From assembly GCA_036435485.1 (NCBI GenBank), contig CM071598.1, forward strand, positions 182,166,148 through 182,230,147: 64,000 bases of DNA. The letters are read 5' to 3'. The notes under the pieces were generated by a model. That model had not been told where the DNA came from. It did no database searches and worked only from the letters and a program-made list of their open reading frames with translations. Shown one piece after another: positions 11,342-21,365 of this stretch. The translations under genes were made by a program, and so were the position numbers. This stretch comes from Saposhnikovia divaricata (taxonomy: Eukaryota; Streptophyta; Magnoliopsida; Apiales; Apiaceae). Position 1 is the stretch's first letter; every line of letters begins with the position of its first letter.

Positions 11342-11954
11342 TGATACGGAACGTGATGTTCTCGTAATAATATAGTAAAGACAAATATAAAGTAAATTCT
11401 GAATCTCCAAAGATGGAGAAACAAAACTCTAACTCTGAATCTCCGAATGGAGAAACAAAACTCAAACTCTGAATTCACTCCTGAATTCGATTCTCAAAGC
11501 TACCGAATAGCCAAAATTTTATTATCAATATCTGTCCCCAAAAGATTACAAGACAAGAGTATTTATAGGCTACATAAATAACCTTATTCAGATAGGAATC
11601 TAAAAGAAATTCAATATCAGCTAGGAATTTAGCTAATACTTGAACCCAACTAGGAAACCCATCAAAATCCTGATCCAACTTGATAAATAAAATCCTAAGT
11701 GCTTAAAGCAAGAAAAACCCTTTCAAGTGAAAGGTAAAAACTTGCAAGCCAAATATATAATTATATAATAAATAAGTGAATTCTATTTTGTATCGTCCCA
11801 CACGACACAGGAAATAGAATATGACTTCCCACCAGAATTAACTTCAAATCCCAAAGCATCAATCATGATCTCCACAGGCTCATACGATGGCACAAGATCA
11901 ACCACCGTGGTCACGTAAACACTCCCAGACCTTGTTCTTTTAAGAGACTCATCA
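11342..11954 (-). repeat. 3' LTR of the gypsy element
   Basis: Direct repeat of 16494-17105, beginning TGATACGG and ending CTCATCA on the plus strand. Because the element is on the minus strand this copy is the 3' LTR. It contains the last ~57 codons and the stop of the polyprotein (11783-11954). Next to it, on the inner side, is the polypurine tract AAGAAGGGGAGAG (minus strand, about 11955-11967). Confidence 0.93.
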
Positions 11955-14900
11955 CTCTCCCCTTCTTGAAAAGAATTTGTCCTCAAATTCGCATCGTCGA
12001 TGTACGGAGCTAAATCACCAACATTGAATGTAGAACTTACTCCTCCATAAGAATCAGGTAGCTCAATTTTATAGGCACTATCTCCGTATTTCTCTATTAT
12101 CTTGAAAGGTCCATCAGCTCTAGGCATTAACTTATTTTTCCTCATGTGAGGAAACCTCTCCTTTCTTAGATTAAGCCAAACCAAATCGCCGGGATTGAAC
12201 ACAACTTGTTGTCTCTTCTTATTGGCACGTTCCTTGTATCTAGTGTTCATCTTTTCAATTTGCGTTTTAACTTGATCACAAGTTCTAAAGAAGGCTTCTT
12301 GACGTTTCTTAGCATCAAAATTCAGGATATCTTTTTTTGCAATAGGAATTAAATCAACAGGAACGTATGGATTTATACCATATATTACCTCAAATGGTGA
12401 CACTCCTGTTGTAGATGAGGATGTCCTGTTATATGCGAATTCAGCATGTGCCAATTTGATGTCCCAGTCCTTTGTAGTTTTACTCACCAGCCCTCTCAAT
12501 AATGTCCCCAAAGTTCTATTAGTAACCTCGGTTTGACCATCTGTCTGTGGATGATGTGAAGTACTAAATAGTAACTTTGTTCCTACAAATTTCCATAGGG
12601 TCTTCCAAAAATAACTCAAAAATTTAGTATCCCTATCCGACACTATACTTTTAGGGATTCCATGCAATCTCACAATCTCCGTGAAGTACAAATCTGCAAT
12701 ACGACTAGCATCATCCGTTTTATGGCAAGAAACAAAGTGAGCCATTTTTGAAAATCTGTCCACTACAACCATAATAGAATCCTTACCCCTAGCAGTACGG
12801 GGTAATCCAACAATGAAATCCATACTCACACTATCCCATGGTGCAATAGGAACGGGAAGGGGAGTGTACAAACCCTTATGATAGTGACTTTTTGCCTTTT
12901 GGCATGTGGCACATCTCTCCAAAACAGCTTGAACATCTCTTAACATCTTAGGCCAATAGAAGTGCTCAGAAAGTAAGTCGCATGTTTTGTGTATTCCAAA
13001 ATGACCAGCAATACCACCACCATGTACTTCTCGAATTAATAATTCTCTAACTCCACACTTCGGTACACACAGTTTGTTTCCTCTAAAAAGAAAACCATCT
13101 TGTAGCACATACGAATCAGTCGGCGTCGCAAAAATAGAAGAGAAATCAGGGTCAGTCACATACAACTCCTTCAAATGTTCAAATCCCAAAATTCTTGCAT
13201 CCAAAATTGTAAGCATATAATGTCTCTGAGATAAGGCATCTGCAACAACATTACTTTTCCCATCCTTATACTTGGAAGAAAATGTAAAGGATTGCAGAAA
13301 TTCAACCCATTTTGCATGTCTTACACTTAACTTCTGTTGCCCATGAATGTGCTTCAAACTCTCATGATCGGAATGTAAAACAAATGGTGAAGGACGCAAA
13401 TAATGTGCCCAATGAGCCACAGCACGTACAATCGCATAAAACTCCTTATCATATGTCGAGTAATTAAGTTTAGCACCATTTAACTTCTCACTAAAGAATG
13501 CAATAGGCCTTCTTTCTTGCAAAAGAACAGCACCTATACCAAGACCACTAGCATCAGTCTCTACTTCGAATACTTTGTTAAAATCTGGTAAAGCAAGTAC
13601 AGGTGTCTTGCAAAGAAGATTCTTAATTTCCTCAAATGCATTATTTGCACTAGAATTCCACTCAAATTCTTTTTTCTTCATCAGCTCAGTAAGTGGTGCA
13701 GTCACAGCGCTAAAATTTCGAATGAACCGTCTATAAAATGAGGCCAAGCCATGAAAACTTCGGACATCATGAGAATTTTTAGGCGTAGGCCAAGTAGAAA
13801 TAGCATCTACCTTAGATGGATCCACTCTCACGCCATCCCCGGCCACAATATAACCAAGAAAAGTAAGACTAGGTACTAGAAAAGTACATTTCTCCATCTT
13901 CCCAAACAATTTTTCTTCTCGAAGAACCATAAAAACTTTTCGCAAGTGTTCTAAATGTTGTTCTCTATTAACACTATACACAAGTATATCATCCAAGTAG
14001 ACAACAACAAAAGAATTTAGAAAAGATCGTAATACCTCATTCATCAATCTCATAAAGGAACTAGGTGCATTGCAGAGGCCAAATGGTAAAACCATCCACT
14101 CATAAAGTCCTTGTTTGGTCTTGAAAGCAGTTTTCCATTCATCCCCATCTCGAATTCTCATTTGATGATATCCACTCCTCAGGTCAATCTTGGAGAAAAT
14201 AGTTGACCCATGTAGTTCATCAAGCATGTCATCCAAGCGAGGCATAGGAAAGCGATATTTTATGGTGATGTTGTTGATTGCCCTACTATCGATACACATC
14301 CTCCAAGTACCATCTTTTTTCGGAACTAGTAACGCGGGTACAGCACAAGGACTTTTACTTTCTCGTACATAACCCTTATCGATCAACTCCTGAACTTGTC
14401 TTTGCAACTCTTTTGACTCTAAAGGATTACACCTATAAGCTGCCTTGTTGGGTAATGGAGCCCCAGGGACAAGGTCTATGTCGTGCTCAATTCCTCTACG
14501 TGGAGGTAATCCCATAGGCAGATCATCAGGAAAAACATCTGCAAATTCATCCATCAGCTTACTTAGTTCCAGGTCTTCAATATGAGGCGAATCCTTTTCA
14601 ACTTCACGAATGTATAAGACATACCCAATTGCACCATCTTCTATATTCTTTTCAAACTCAGCAGCAGTAATCAACATATTGTCCTTCACAGGTTCATGAA
14701 CCACTTTAGGAGGAAGTGGTTTCAGTTTAAATCTTTTTTTCCTGCACAAAACTGAGTATTCATTCTTTTTACCATGAAACATGACTTTTCTATCAAACTG
14801 CCATGGACGTCCTAACAAAAGTGAACAAGCTGTCATAGGAACCACATCACACCATAGTTCGTCTCTGTAATTTCCTATTGAAAAAGTCACAAGTGCTTGC

Positions 14901-16336
14901 TTCTTGACTCTGATTGGTTCGTTGTCATTCAACCAATTCAACTTATAAGGTTTAGGATGGTCCCGGGTTGGAAGTTTTAGTGCATTCACCATCTTAGAAG
15001 ATGTCACGTTTACGCAAGAACCAGTGTCCACAATCACATTACAAGTTCGATCTCCAACTGCAGCTCTTGTATGGAATAAGTTCTCCCTTTGTTCTTTTTC
15101 TTCTACGAGTGTGCAATCAGTTCTAAGAAGTCTTCTCAAGAGGCCAATGTTGTTCTTTTCTTCCTCCGGCTCAATAGACTCGTGGTTTAGATCGTCCCAT
15201 CTCTCAGAATTATCGTACTCAAAATCTGTTTCTTCCTCATCATCATACTCTTGTCCCTGTTGAGCAGAAAGAGTTCTTTCTCGTTCTTCTTGTTCCTCGT
15301 AAGCTGTCAACAACATGTACTCTTTCCTAGAAAGGGTAACTTTATTCGTACAGTCCTTTGCAAGGTGTCCTAAGCCTTGACACCTGAAACACCTTTTCTT
15401 TGCTAGCGCAGCTTGCTCAGGACTCACTTGGATCTTTCCTTTTGGCTTATCTTCCTTTGAGAATGCATTGGTCCCACTATAAGAAGTACTTTTATAAGCG
15501 CCAGAATTTTCACCCTTGAAAGATGTCTTAGAGAATCCTTTGTAAACTGGTTTTGCTTTTTCTTTCTCTTGCTTCTCAATTCGAAGAGCCAGCTTTGTCA
15601 CATCATCAAAGAACGTGTAAGGAATAAGTTCGACCTTATTGCCAATAGAAGAATTCAATCCCTTGATATAACGACCGATTTTCATCTCTTCTTCTTCTTT
15701 CAAGTCACATAGGATACACAACCTCTCAAATTTTGTAGTGTATTCAGTCACACTAAGGTTTCGTTGTTGGAGTTGATTCAGCTTCAAGTAATTATCTTGT
15801 ATGTACTCTCGTGGAACAAAACGATTCTTTAATTGCCGTTTCATCTCAGTCCAAGTTGTGATTCTAGGAGCCTCTTCCCTCATGAGCTTCGTCTTCAAAT
15901 TGTCAAACCATACAGATGCATATCTTGTTAGCTTCATGTTGGCAATTTTATAAGACTTCTGATCATCAAAACCTTTATAATCAAAGATTTTTTCCATCTG
16001 TCTCACCCATTCTAAGAAATCCTCGGCATCACCTGCTCCACTAAATTCTGGTACATCCCACTTCAAGCTTTTATCATCGTCATTATTGTTAGTGGGTGGA
16101 GGGTTTCTTATAAAGCCTGTGCGAAGAGGTGTATTTTCTACCGTAGCAATAACACCCTCAATCCTCTCGTTTGTAACTTGTAAACCATCAATCCTCTCGT
16201 TTGTAACTCGTAAACTTGTCTTGATCTCTGCTTGTTGCTCTGCCATATAAGCAATTTGCTCACTAATATTTCTAAGAGTTAACTTCAAGAAATCTCCATC
16301 CGATCCTTCAAGTTTTAAATCTTCATCCCCTGCCAT
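11783..16336 (-). CDS. Gypsy gag-pol polyprotein
   Basis: A single frame without stops. I start it at MAGDEDLK (ATG 16334-16336); the frame extends 39 codons upstream, but that part is a short repeat (SRHCSRHC) and an A-run. Order: gag capsid (WVRQMEKIFDYKG ... NRFVPREY), CCHC knuckle (CFRCQGLGHLAKDC), protease (IVDTGSCVNV), RT (KIDLRSGYHQMRI, YLDD near 13990), RNase H (DASGLGIGAVLLQ), integrase with HHCC (GHFGIH ... CATCQKAKS) and the D,D35E core (DFIVGLP, SDRDTKF, HPQTDGQTE). The tail reads TFNVGDLAPYIDD then SFQEGESDE, typical of CRM elements, and ends inside the LTR. Products package RNA, copy it and integrate cDNA. About 1,517 residues, full length for the family. Confidence 0.93.
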   Translation of the reverse strand: MAGDEDLKLEGSDGDFLKLTLRNISEQIAYMAEQQAEIKTSLRVTNERIDGLQVTNERIEGVIATVENTPLRTGFIRNPPPTNNNDDDKSLKWDVPEFSGAGDAEDFLEWVRQMEKIFDYKGFDDQKSYKIANMKLTRYASVWFDNLKTKLMREEAPRITTWTEMKRQLKNRFVPREYIQDNYLKLNQLQQRNLSVTEYTTKFERLCILCDLKEEEEMKIGRYIKGLNSSIGNKVELIPYTFFDDVTKLALRIEKQEKEKAKPVYKGFSKTSFKGENSGAYKSTSYSGTNAFSKEDKPKGKIQVSPEQAALAKKRCFRCQGLGHLAKDCTNKVTLSRKEYMLLTAYEEQEERERTLSAQQGQEYDDEEETDFEYDNSERWDDLNHESIEPEEEKNNIGLLRRLLRTDCTLVEEKEQRENLFHTRAAVGDRTCNVIVDTGSCVNVTSSKMVNALKLPTRDHPKPYKLNWLNDNEPIRVKKQALVTFSIGNYRDELWCDVVPMTACSLLLGRPWQFDRKVMFHGKKNEYSVLCRKKRFKLKPLPPKVVHEPVKDNMLITAAEFEKNIEDGAIGYVLYIREVEKDSPHIEDLELSKLMDEFADVFPDDLPMGLPPRRGIEHDIDLVPGAPLPNKAAYRCNPLESKELQRQVQELIDKGYVRESKSPCAVPALLVPKKDGTWRMCIDSRAINNITIKYRFPMPRLDDMLDELHGSTIFSKIDLRSGYHQMRIRDGDEWKTAFKTKQGLYEWMVLPFGLCNAPSSFMRLMNEVLRSFLNSFVVVYLDDILVYSVNREQHLEHLRKVFMVLREEKLFGKMEKCTFLVPSLTFLGYIVAGDGVRVDPSKVDAISTWPTPKNSHDVRSFHGLASFYRRFIRNFSAVTAPLTELMKKKEFEWNSSANNAFEEIKNLLCKTPVLALPDFNKVFEVETDASGLGIGAVLLQERRPIAFFSEKLNGAKLNYSTYDKEFYAIVRAVAHWAHYLRPSPFVLHSDHESLKHIHGQQKLSVRHAKWVEFLQSFTFSSKYKDGKSNVVADALSQRHYMLTILDARILGFEHLKELYVTDPDFSSIFATPTDSYVLQDGFLFRGNKLCVPKCGVRELLIREVHGGGIAGHFGIHKTCDLLSEHFYWPKMLRDVQAVLERCATCQKAKSHYHKGLYTPLPVPIAPWDSVSMDFIVGLPRTARGKDSIMVVVDRFSKMAHFVSCHKTDDASRIADLYFTEIVRLHGIPKSIVSDRDTKFLSYFWKTLWKFVGTKLLFSTSHHPQTDGQTEVTNRTLGTLLRGLVSKTTKDWDIKLAHAEFAYNRTSSSTTGVSPFEVIYGINPYVPVDLIPIAKKDILNFDAKKRQEAFFRTCDQVKTQIEKMNTRYKERANKKRQQVVFNPGDLVWLNLRKERFPHMRKNKLMPRADGPFKIIEKYGDSAYKIELPDSYGGVSSTFNVGDLAPYIDDANLRTNSFQEGESDESLKRTRSGSVYVTTVVDLVPSYEPVEIMIDALGFEVNSGGKSYSISCVVWDDTK

Positions 16337-16425
16337 TAACGTGCAACAGTGTCGTGAACAGTGCCGTGAACAGTGCCGTGAACAGTATCGATGAACAGTA
16401 CGCGTGAACAGTATTTTTTTTTTTT
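16337..16425 (-). repeat. Short tandem repeat in the gypsy leader
   Basis: Between the gag ATG and the primer site lie about five imperfect copies of a 13-bp motif (core GTGAACAGTGCC on the plus strand), followed by a T run. It is translated as SRHC repeats if the upstream ATG is used. I regard it as leader sequence. Confidence 0.7.
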
Positions 16426-16478
16426 TTTGCGAAAACTCTAGATCTCCCAACAATTAAGAAATTGATGGAGAAACCTTG

Positions 16479-16490
16479 GCTCTGATACCA
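16479..16490 (-). promoter_or_regulatory. Primer binding site (initiator Met-tRNA)
   Basis: On the minus strand TGGTATCAGAGC lies three bases inside the 5' LTR. It is complementary to the 3' end of plant initiator Met-tRNA. Confidence 0.9.
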
Positions 16491-16493
16491 AAT

Positions 16494-17105
16494 TGATACG
16501 GAACGTGATGTTCTCGTAATAATATAGTAAAGACAAATATAAAGTAAACTCTGAATCTCCAAAGATGGAGAAACAAAACTCTAACTCTGAATCTCCGAAT
16601 GGAGAAACAAAACTCAAACTCTGAATTCACTCCTGAATTCGATTCTCAAAGCTACCGAATAGCCAAAATTTTATTATCAATATCTGTCCCCAAAAGATTA
16701 CAAGACAAGAGTATTTATAGGCTACATAAATAACCTTATTCAGATAGGAATCTAAAAGAAATTCAGTATCAGCTAGGAATTTAGCTAATACTTGAACCCA
16801 ACTAGGAAACCCATCAAAATCCTGATCCAACTTGATAAATAAAATCCTAAGTGCTTAAAGCAAGAAAAACCCTTTCAAGTGAAAGGTAAAAACTTGCAAG
16901 CCAAATATATAATTATATAATAAATAAGTGAATTCTATTTTGTATCGTCCACACGACACAGGAAATAGAACATGACTTCCCACCAGAATTAACTTCAAAT
17001 CCCAAAGCATCAATCATGATCTCCACAGGCTCATACGATGGCACAAGATCAACCACCGTGGTCACGTAAACACTCCCAGACCTTGTTCTTTTAAGAGACT
17101 CATCA
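16494..17105 (-). repeat. 5' LTR of the gypsy element
   Basis: 612-bp direct repeat of 11342-11954, with three substitutions and one 1-bp indel noticed by eye. It also carries a copy of the C-terminal coding segment, which has no function at this end. Confidence 0.93.
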
Positions 17106-18067
17106 GAATCGATTTGAACGAAGAGCACTACAAATGTCTTCATAAATGCCAGCTTCAGCTTGATGAAATCTTAATCAGACTGACATTGTTAGCATGATTG
17201 ATGTGTATAAACAGTTCAAGTACCTCTTAATGTTTCATATACATCTCCTTTTCTAATATACATTTCTGCTAACCTTTTGCAGGTATATAAAACTACAAGT
17301 GACAGAGTTCAGACTCCATGAAGTGTTTGTTTCCTTTATGACTCAAGTTATGAGGAGGATCATCGAAAAGAGTATTAATTTAGTTAATGACTTTGGTGAT
17401 GACCTAATGTCTATGAAAGTATATGGAGACGGTTTGCGACTCCAGCAAGTCCTTGCAGATTTCTTGTCAACATGTGTTGACTTTACACCACACGGTGGCC
17501 ACCTAGGCGTGTTAGGTCGTTTGATCGACACTACTAATTCAGAGGAATCTGTTCAATCTGGAGCACATTTCGAGCTCAGGTAAAAAGATTAGTGTGATTA
17601 TACATGCAATTAAATGTTTTATGCATAATTTGCTGCAGCACATGCACTGAGCTGGTTTGAGTATTGTCCTTACTTTCTTGTTCAGTTGGGTAAATACATT
17701 GCGTATGAATTTTGGCCTTAAAAAACTATCTCAATTCAGGAAAAACGATTTGGTGCCTTGGCAGTTAGTCAGTCAGTTATTCTTATATTCCTCTCATGCT
17801 AACTTTTCTTGAGGACATTAACCATTGAACATAATTAATTACATTCTTTGGTTCAGGATAACGCATGATGGATGCACAATACCAGAAGAATTGTTGATGC
17901 GGATGTCGGGAAGAACTAGTACTAAATCTGAGAATGGCATAAGTCTGTTTGTTAGTATAAAACTAGTGAAGCTCATGAATGGAGATGTTCGATATTTAAA
18001 AGAGGATGGTAAGTCTAAGTGGATCATATCTGTTAAATTTGCTCGAGCTGTTAAGTCTGAAGGGTGA
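17106..18067 (+). pseudogene. PHYA: Phytochrome A pseudogene, 3' portion (end of exon 2, exons 3 and 4)
   Basis: After the gypsy element exon 2 resumes (LNEEHYKCLHKCQLQLDEIL) and ends near 17210. Exon 3, about 17284-17580, contains VYGDGLRLQQVLADFLSTCVDFTPHGGHL, the N-box-like part of the histidine-kinase-related domain. Exon 4, about 17857-18067, runs ITHDGCTIPEELL ... KLVKLMNGDVRYLKEDGKSKWIISVKF to TGA 18065-18067. The introns have GT-AG ends and the four-exon layout is that of PHYA genes. I noticed no clear stop inside exons 3 and 4, so the 3' end is better preserved than exon 1. With the lesions upstream and the insertion, no normal receptor can be made. Confidence 0.88.
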
Positions 18068-18350
18068 ACGATGGCCTATAAGATTTCAGCTGGCTGCTAA
18101 TGACGATGAGGAGTTGAATCTTAGTCTTTGTGTCTTGAGCAATGTTAGATTGGTAGTCAATGTTCTGCACTTTCGCTTTTGAACCATTCCTGTTTTCGTT
18201 TGTGTATAATGGATAACGAGACCGAGAGAGTAGAATTTTTATCACTTTTTGCTTTATTTCTTACAATTGGGTGGATAATTTTAAATGATAAAATATAAGG
18301 TCTATAAGCATCCTTCCTTCACATAATTTATACCAATTACTGAATTTTTA
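18068..18350. other. Probable former PHYA 3' UTR, no gene
   Basis: Sequence directly after the PHYA stop with no coding signal, passing into AT-rich repeats near 18250. Confidence 0.4.
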
Positions 18351-19330
18351 AGTATTTACTAAATACAATTGCTCGTAATGTTTTTAGAAATGATAAATTA
18401 ATATTATCCGTGAAATTTTTATTAAAAGAGGGATTTTAGTTAGAAAATATAGAAAAGATGATACGTTTTAGCTGAAAAATGTAATCGGTTAATTAATAAT
18501 ATTATAATATTATTATTTTATTTTATTAAATAGAATCGCCCGTGATATAATTGGAAAAAGAGAGCTTTTATTTAGAAAAAATAGAACGGTAACGTGAAGA
18601 TGACATGATTTATGTGAAAAAGGTAATTGATTAATTTATAGTAATTATAATTTAATAAAATTGTTCATAATTTTTAGAAAATGAGAAATTAATGTTGCCC
18701 GTTATATTTCTAGAAAAAATGGGAATTTAATTAGAAAAAATAGAAAAGATGATATATTTTAGCTGAAAAGGTAATCGGTTAATTATTAGTATTATAATAT
18801 TATTATTTTATTTTTATTAAATAGAAACGTCCGTGATATAATTGGAAAAAATGAGGTTTTATTAAGAGAAAAAAAAGGTAACGTGCTTTGTAGGAAAAAG
18901 GTAACCGTTCATGATATAATTGAAAAAAAAAAAAGATTTTAGTTAGAGAAAAGGTAATGTGTTTTGACTGAAAAGGTAATTGATTAGTTAATAGTAATTA
19001 TAATATAATTATGTTATTTTATTAAACAAAATTGCTCGTAGTGTTTTTAAAAAGGAGAAATTTTAGTTAGATAAAATGTAAAAAATATTCTATTTTACCT
19101 GAAAAATGAAATTATTTAGTTATTGAAAAATAGAAAAGGTAATATGTTTAACCTGAAAAAGGAAATTGATTAATAAAAGAGAAATTTTAGTTAGATAAAA
19201 TATAAAAGATATTGTATTTTACCTGAAAAAGGAAATTATTTAGTTATTAAAAAATAGAAAAGATAACATGTGTAACATGAAAAGAAAATTGATAAGTTAG
19301 TAAATCTGTAATTGAATAAGGGTAAATAAG
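18350..19330. repeat. Degenerate AT-rich tandem repeat, about 145-bp period
   Basis: A block containing GAAAAGGTAATCGGTTAATT followed by a TAATATTATAAT stretch and then CCGTGATATAATTGGAAAAA recurs near 18469, 18612, 18760 and, more diverged, 18968 and later. Spacing is about 143-148 bp in the first units, with alternate copies most alike. Copies are strongly diverged, so it is an old array. Confidence 0.6.
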
Positions 19331-19334
19331 TAAA

Positions 19335-19510
19335 ATCAACAGGTACCGGCCGACCAAATTTTTAATGTTTCGGCTTTTATATAATAGTATAGATAGTTAG
19401 TAGGATGGATTTTATCTGTAATTAAGTATGAGTAAATAAGTAAAATCAACGAGTACCGACCAACCAAACTTTTAATGTTTCGGCTTTTATATAATAGTAT
19501 AGATAGATAT
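19335..19510 (-). mobile_element. Duplicated Helitron-like 5' terminus
   Basis: A segment of about 60 bp occurs twice (around 19336-19397 and 19440-19503). On the minus strand each copy starts TCTATACTATTATATAAAAG followed by CCGAAAC. This resembles plant Helitron 5' ends (TCTATACTATTA type). No 3' hairpin/CTRR end on the minus strand was identified, so this is tentative. Confidence 0.35.
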
Positions 19511-19571
19511 TATAATAGGATATAATTATTAGCTAACATGTATTTTTATATTATAAATTATTTTGTAAAAA

Positions 19572-19574
<3 letters not shown>

Positions 19575-19613
<39 letters not shown>
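19575..19613. repeat. (TA)n microsatellite
   Basis: Run of about 39 bp of alternating TA. Confidence 0.93.
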
Positions 19614-19619
<6 letters not shown>

Positions 19620-19804
19620 GTAATCAATAAAGTTGTTTTTTTGATGTTTTTGTACATCTTATTATTCCATGATTATTTTTTTCAAAATTAACTTAAATTA
19701 TATGCACTATAGAATACAAACATGAATGCATAAACAAAAGATAATCATTTAAACAAAATCCCAAGAGTTAACAAAAAATAATCATTTAGATAAAATAGTT
19801 CAAA

Positions 19805-19966
19805 CCTAAACAAACTTCTAAACAAAAAATATCATATCCTAAATCGTTGATTTCTATCAGTAACATATATTAACATTAGTTTAAACCTAAACAAACTTCT
19901 AAACAAAAAATATCATATCCTAAATCGTTGATTTCTATCACTAACATATATTAACATCCTTCCTAT
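19805..19966. repeat. 81-bp tandem duplication
   Basis: A unit starting CCTAAACAAACTTCTAAAC occurs at 19805 and again at 19886, nearly identical across 81 bp. It lies just downstream of the end of the minus-strand membrane-protein gene. No coding role is seen. Confidence 0.85.
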
Positions 19967-20221
19967 GCGAGCATGATCCATCGATCTTCTAAGCTTTTCA
20001 ACAACTTGAATACCTCGCTCCACCGTAAGACTACAAACAATTTTATCACTATACACGAGTTGGAGAGAAGCATTTGTTGTGGTCAAAAGATTTGCCACAA
20101 CCGAGAGCCAATACATAGTTATAGGGTGGAACTTCTATAAATTGATAAGTGAGAGTACCAAAGAATATACTATTATTACCCAACCGAGAATTATGGTGGG
20201 ACACTTCTCATTAGGGATGGC

Positions 20222-20366
20222 AATCGGGTCGGTCGAAACGGGTTTGGCCAAATCCAAACCCGAACCCGCTTTTGGTAACCGAACCCGAACCCGAACCTGG
20301 AAAAACCCGAAATATTAAACCCGAACCCGACGGGTTTTAACCGGGTTTCGGTAAACCCGAACCCGA
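20222..20366. repeat. Left subterminal repeat cluster of the hAT element
   Basis: About ten copies of the hexamer CCCGAA/ACCCGA and close variants lie within 150 bp of the left end. The same motif in inverted orientation clusters at the right end. In hAT elements such subterminal clusters bind transposase; here that is inferred from position and repetition. Confidence 0.7.
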
Positions 20367-20822
20367 AAACAATAAAAACAAAGAGCTATATTTTTCTGCA
20401 AAAAAATAAAATACATGAATAAATTCATTGTTAATGTTTCTGACTTGGTACCAATTGAACATAATAATTAATAAATCCCTGGGAACAAAATTAGCAAATC
20501 AAAATACTTGTTACAGCCTTACAGGGGTTTAAACTTGAAATCTAAATTATAAAACATTTGAAAAGCATGGCAATTAATGGGAACAAAAATGAGCAGCAGG
20601 CAGCAGCCACCAAGTCACCAACACATGCTCAAAGTCACACAGCCTCAAAGCAGGCTTCCAGAGTTCCAGTTCCAGCTCCACCATTATGCAGTCTACATTC
20701 AGGAAAAGAAAATCAAACTAGCTTGATCAGGCTACATGGGTACATATATTAATAGATATAAAAGTATCCAGTAGCTAAAGTGATTGTAATTCTAGTGCTC
20801 TGGTTTATGTAGCTAGCATACC

Positions 20823-21215
20823 TTAAACTTCTCGAGTAACACATGAATCCTCGGACTCCCTGTCATTATATATAGTTGCATATCCCGAAGATGACTCACC
20901 TTTCATTTCAGCTGCCCATAACCAACTTTGAGCACACATAAAGTCTTCTATTGTATTGGGATGAAGTCTATTACGATGTGGACTCACCAACCTTCCGCTG
21001 GAGCTAAATGCCAACTCTGAAGCTACTGATGATGCTGGAATAGCTAGAAAATCTCGAGCCATGCAAGCTAAGGTTGGATACTTGGGTGCATTTAACTTCC
21101 ACCAAGATAATACATCAAAACCATCGGTCTTACTCCAAACATCCTCCTCCAGATAGTGATCTAACTCAGACTTTATGAAGTCCATCTTCTTACGCTTCTT
21201 AGTACTAATAAACAA
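20823..21215 (-). pseudogene. hAT transposase C-terminal (dimerisation) remnant
   Basis: 130 codons ending in the hAT C-terminal dimerisation domain of the RICESLEEPER type: VLSWWKLNAPKYPTLACMARDFLAIPASSV then SELAFSSSGRLVSPHRNRL and DFMCAQSWL. Full transposases have 600-700 residues. The BED finger and the catalytic DDE region are absent from this element. Confidence 0.88.
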
Positions 21216-21227
21216 ATCATGTTTTAT

Positions 21228-21365
21228 TTAATCATGTTTATTCTCATCTACACTTATATCGGGGCTTGAATTGCTATCCTTCTGGTCTGATTGATGTTCT
21301 ACTGTACCAGGTTGTGAATTTGTAGGTTCAGAAGTTGCATCGGGGTGTAATAAATCATGTTCCAT
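21228..21365 (-). pseudogene. hAT transposase N-terminal stub
   Basis: A short frame starting at ATG 21363-21365 (MEHDLLHPDATSEPTNSQPG ...) and ending 45 codons later at TAA 21228-21230, directly upstream of the dimerisation remnant. It has the Ser/Asp/Glu-rich composition usual at the start of plant hAT transposases. I infer that an internal deletion joined this start to the C-terminal part. Confidence 0.45.

Larger units (their letters stand above)
11342..17105 (-). mobile_element. Complete Ty3-gypsy (CRM-like chromovirus) element inserted in PHYA
   Basis: A 5,764-bp element with 613- and 612-bp LTRs that start TG and end CA, flanked by the 5-bp duplication GAATC (11337-11341 and 17106-17110). 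It carries a Met-tRNA primer site, a polypurine tract and one uninterrupted gag-pol frame on the minus strand. The C-terminal coding end runs into the 3' LTR and no classical chromodomain is visible. Both features fit the CRM group of chromoviruses, although the Reina group cannot be excluded by eye. By eye the LTRs differ by three substitutions and one indel, so the insertion is young. The element looks potentially autonomous. Confidence 0.92.

Noticed and set aside
19913..20116. Minus-strand 67-codon frame downstream of the membrane-protein gene
   Set aside because: The gene frame restored across the hAT site already stops at 20135, and this frame is separated from it by that stop. It overlaps the 81-bp tandem duplication and has no domain.
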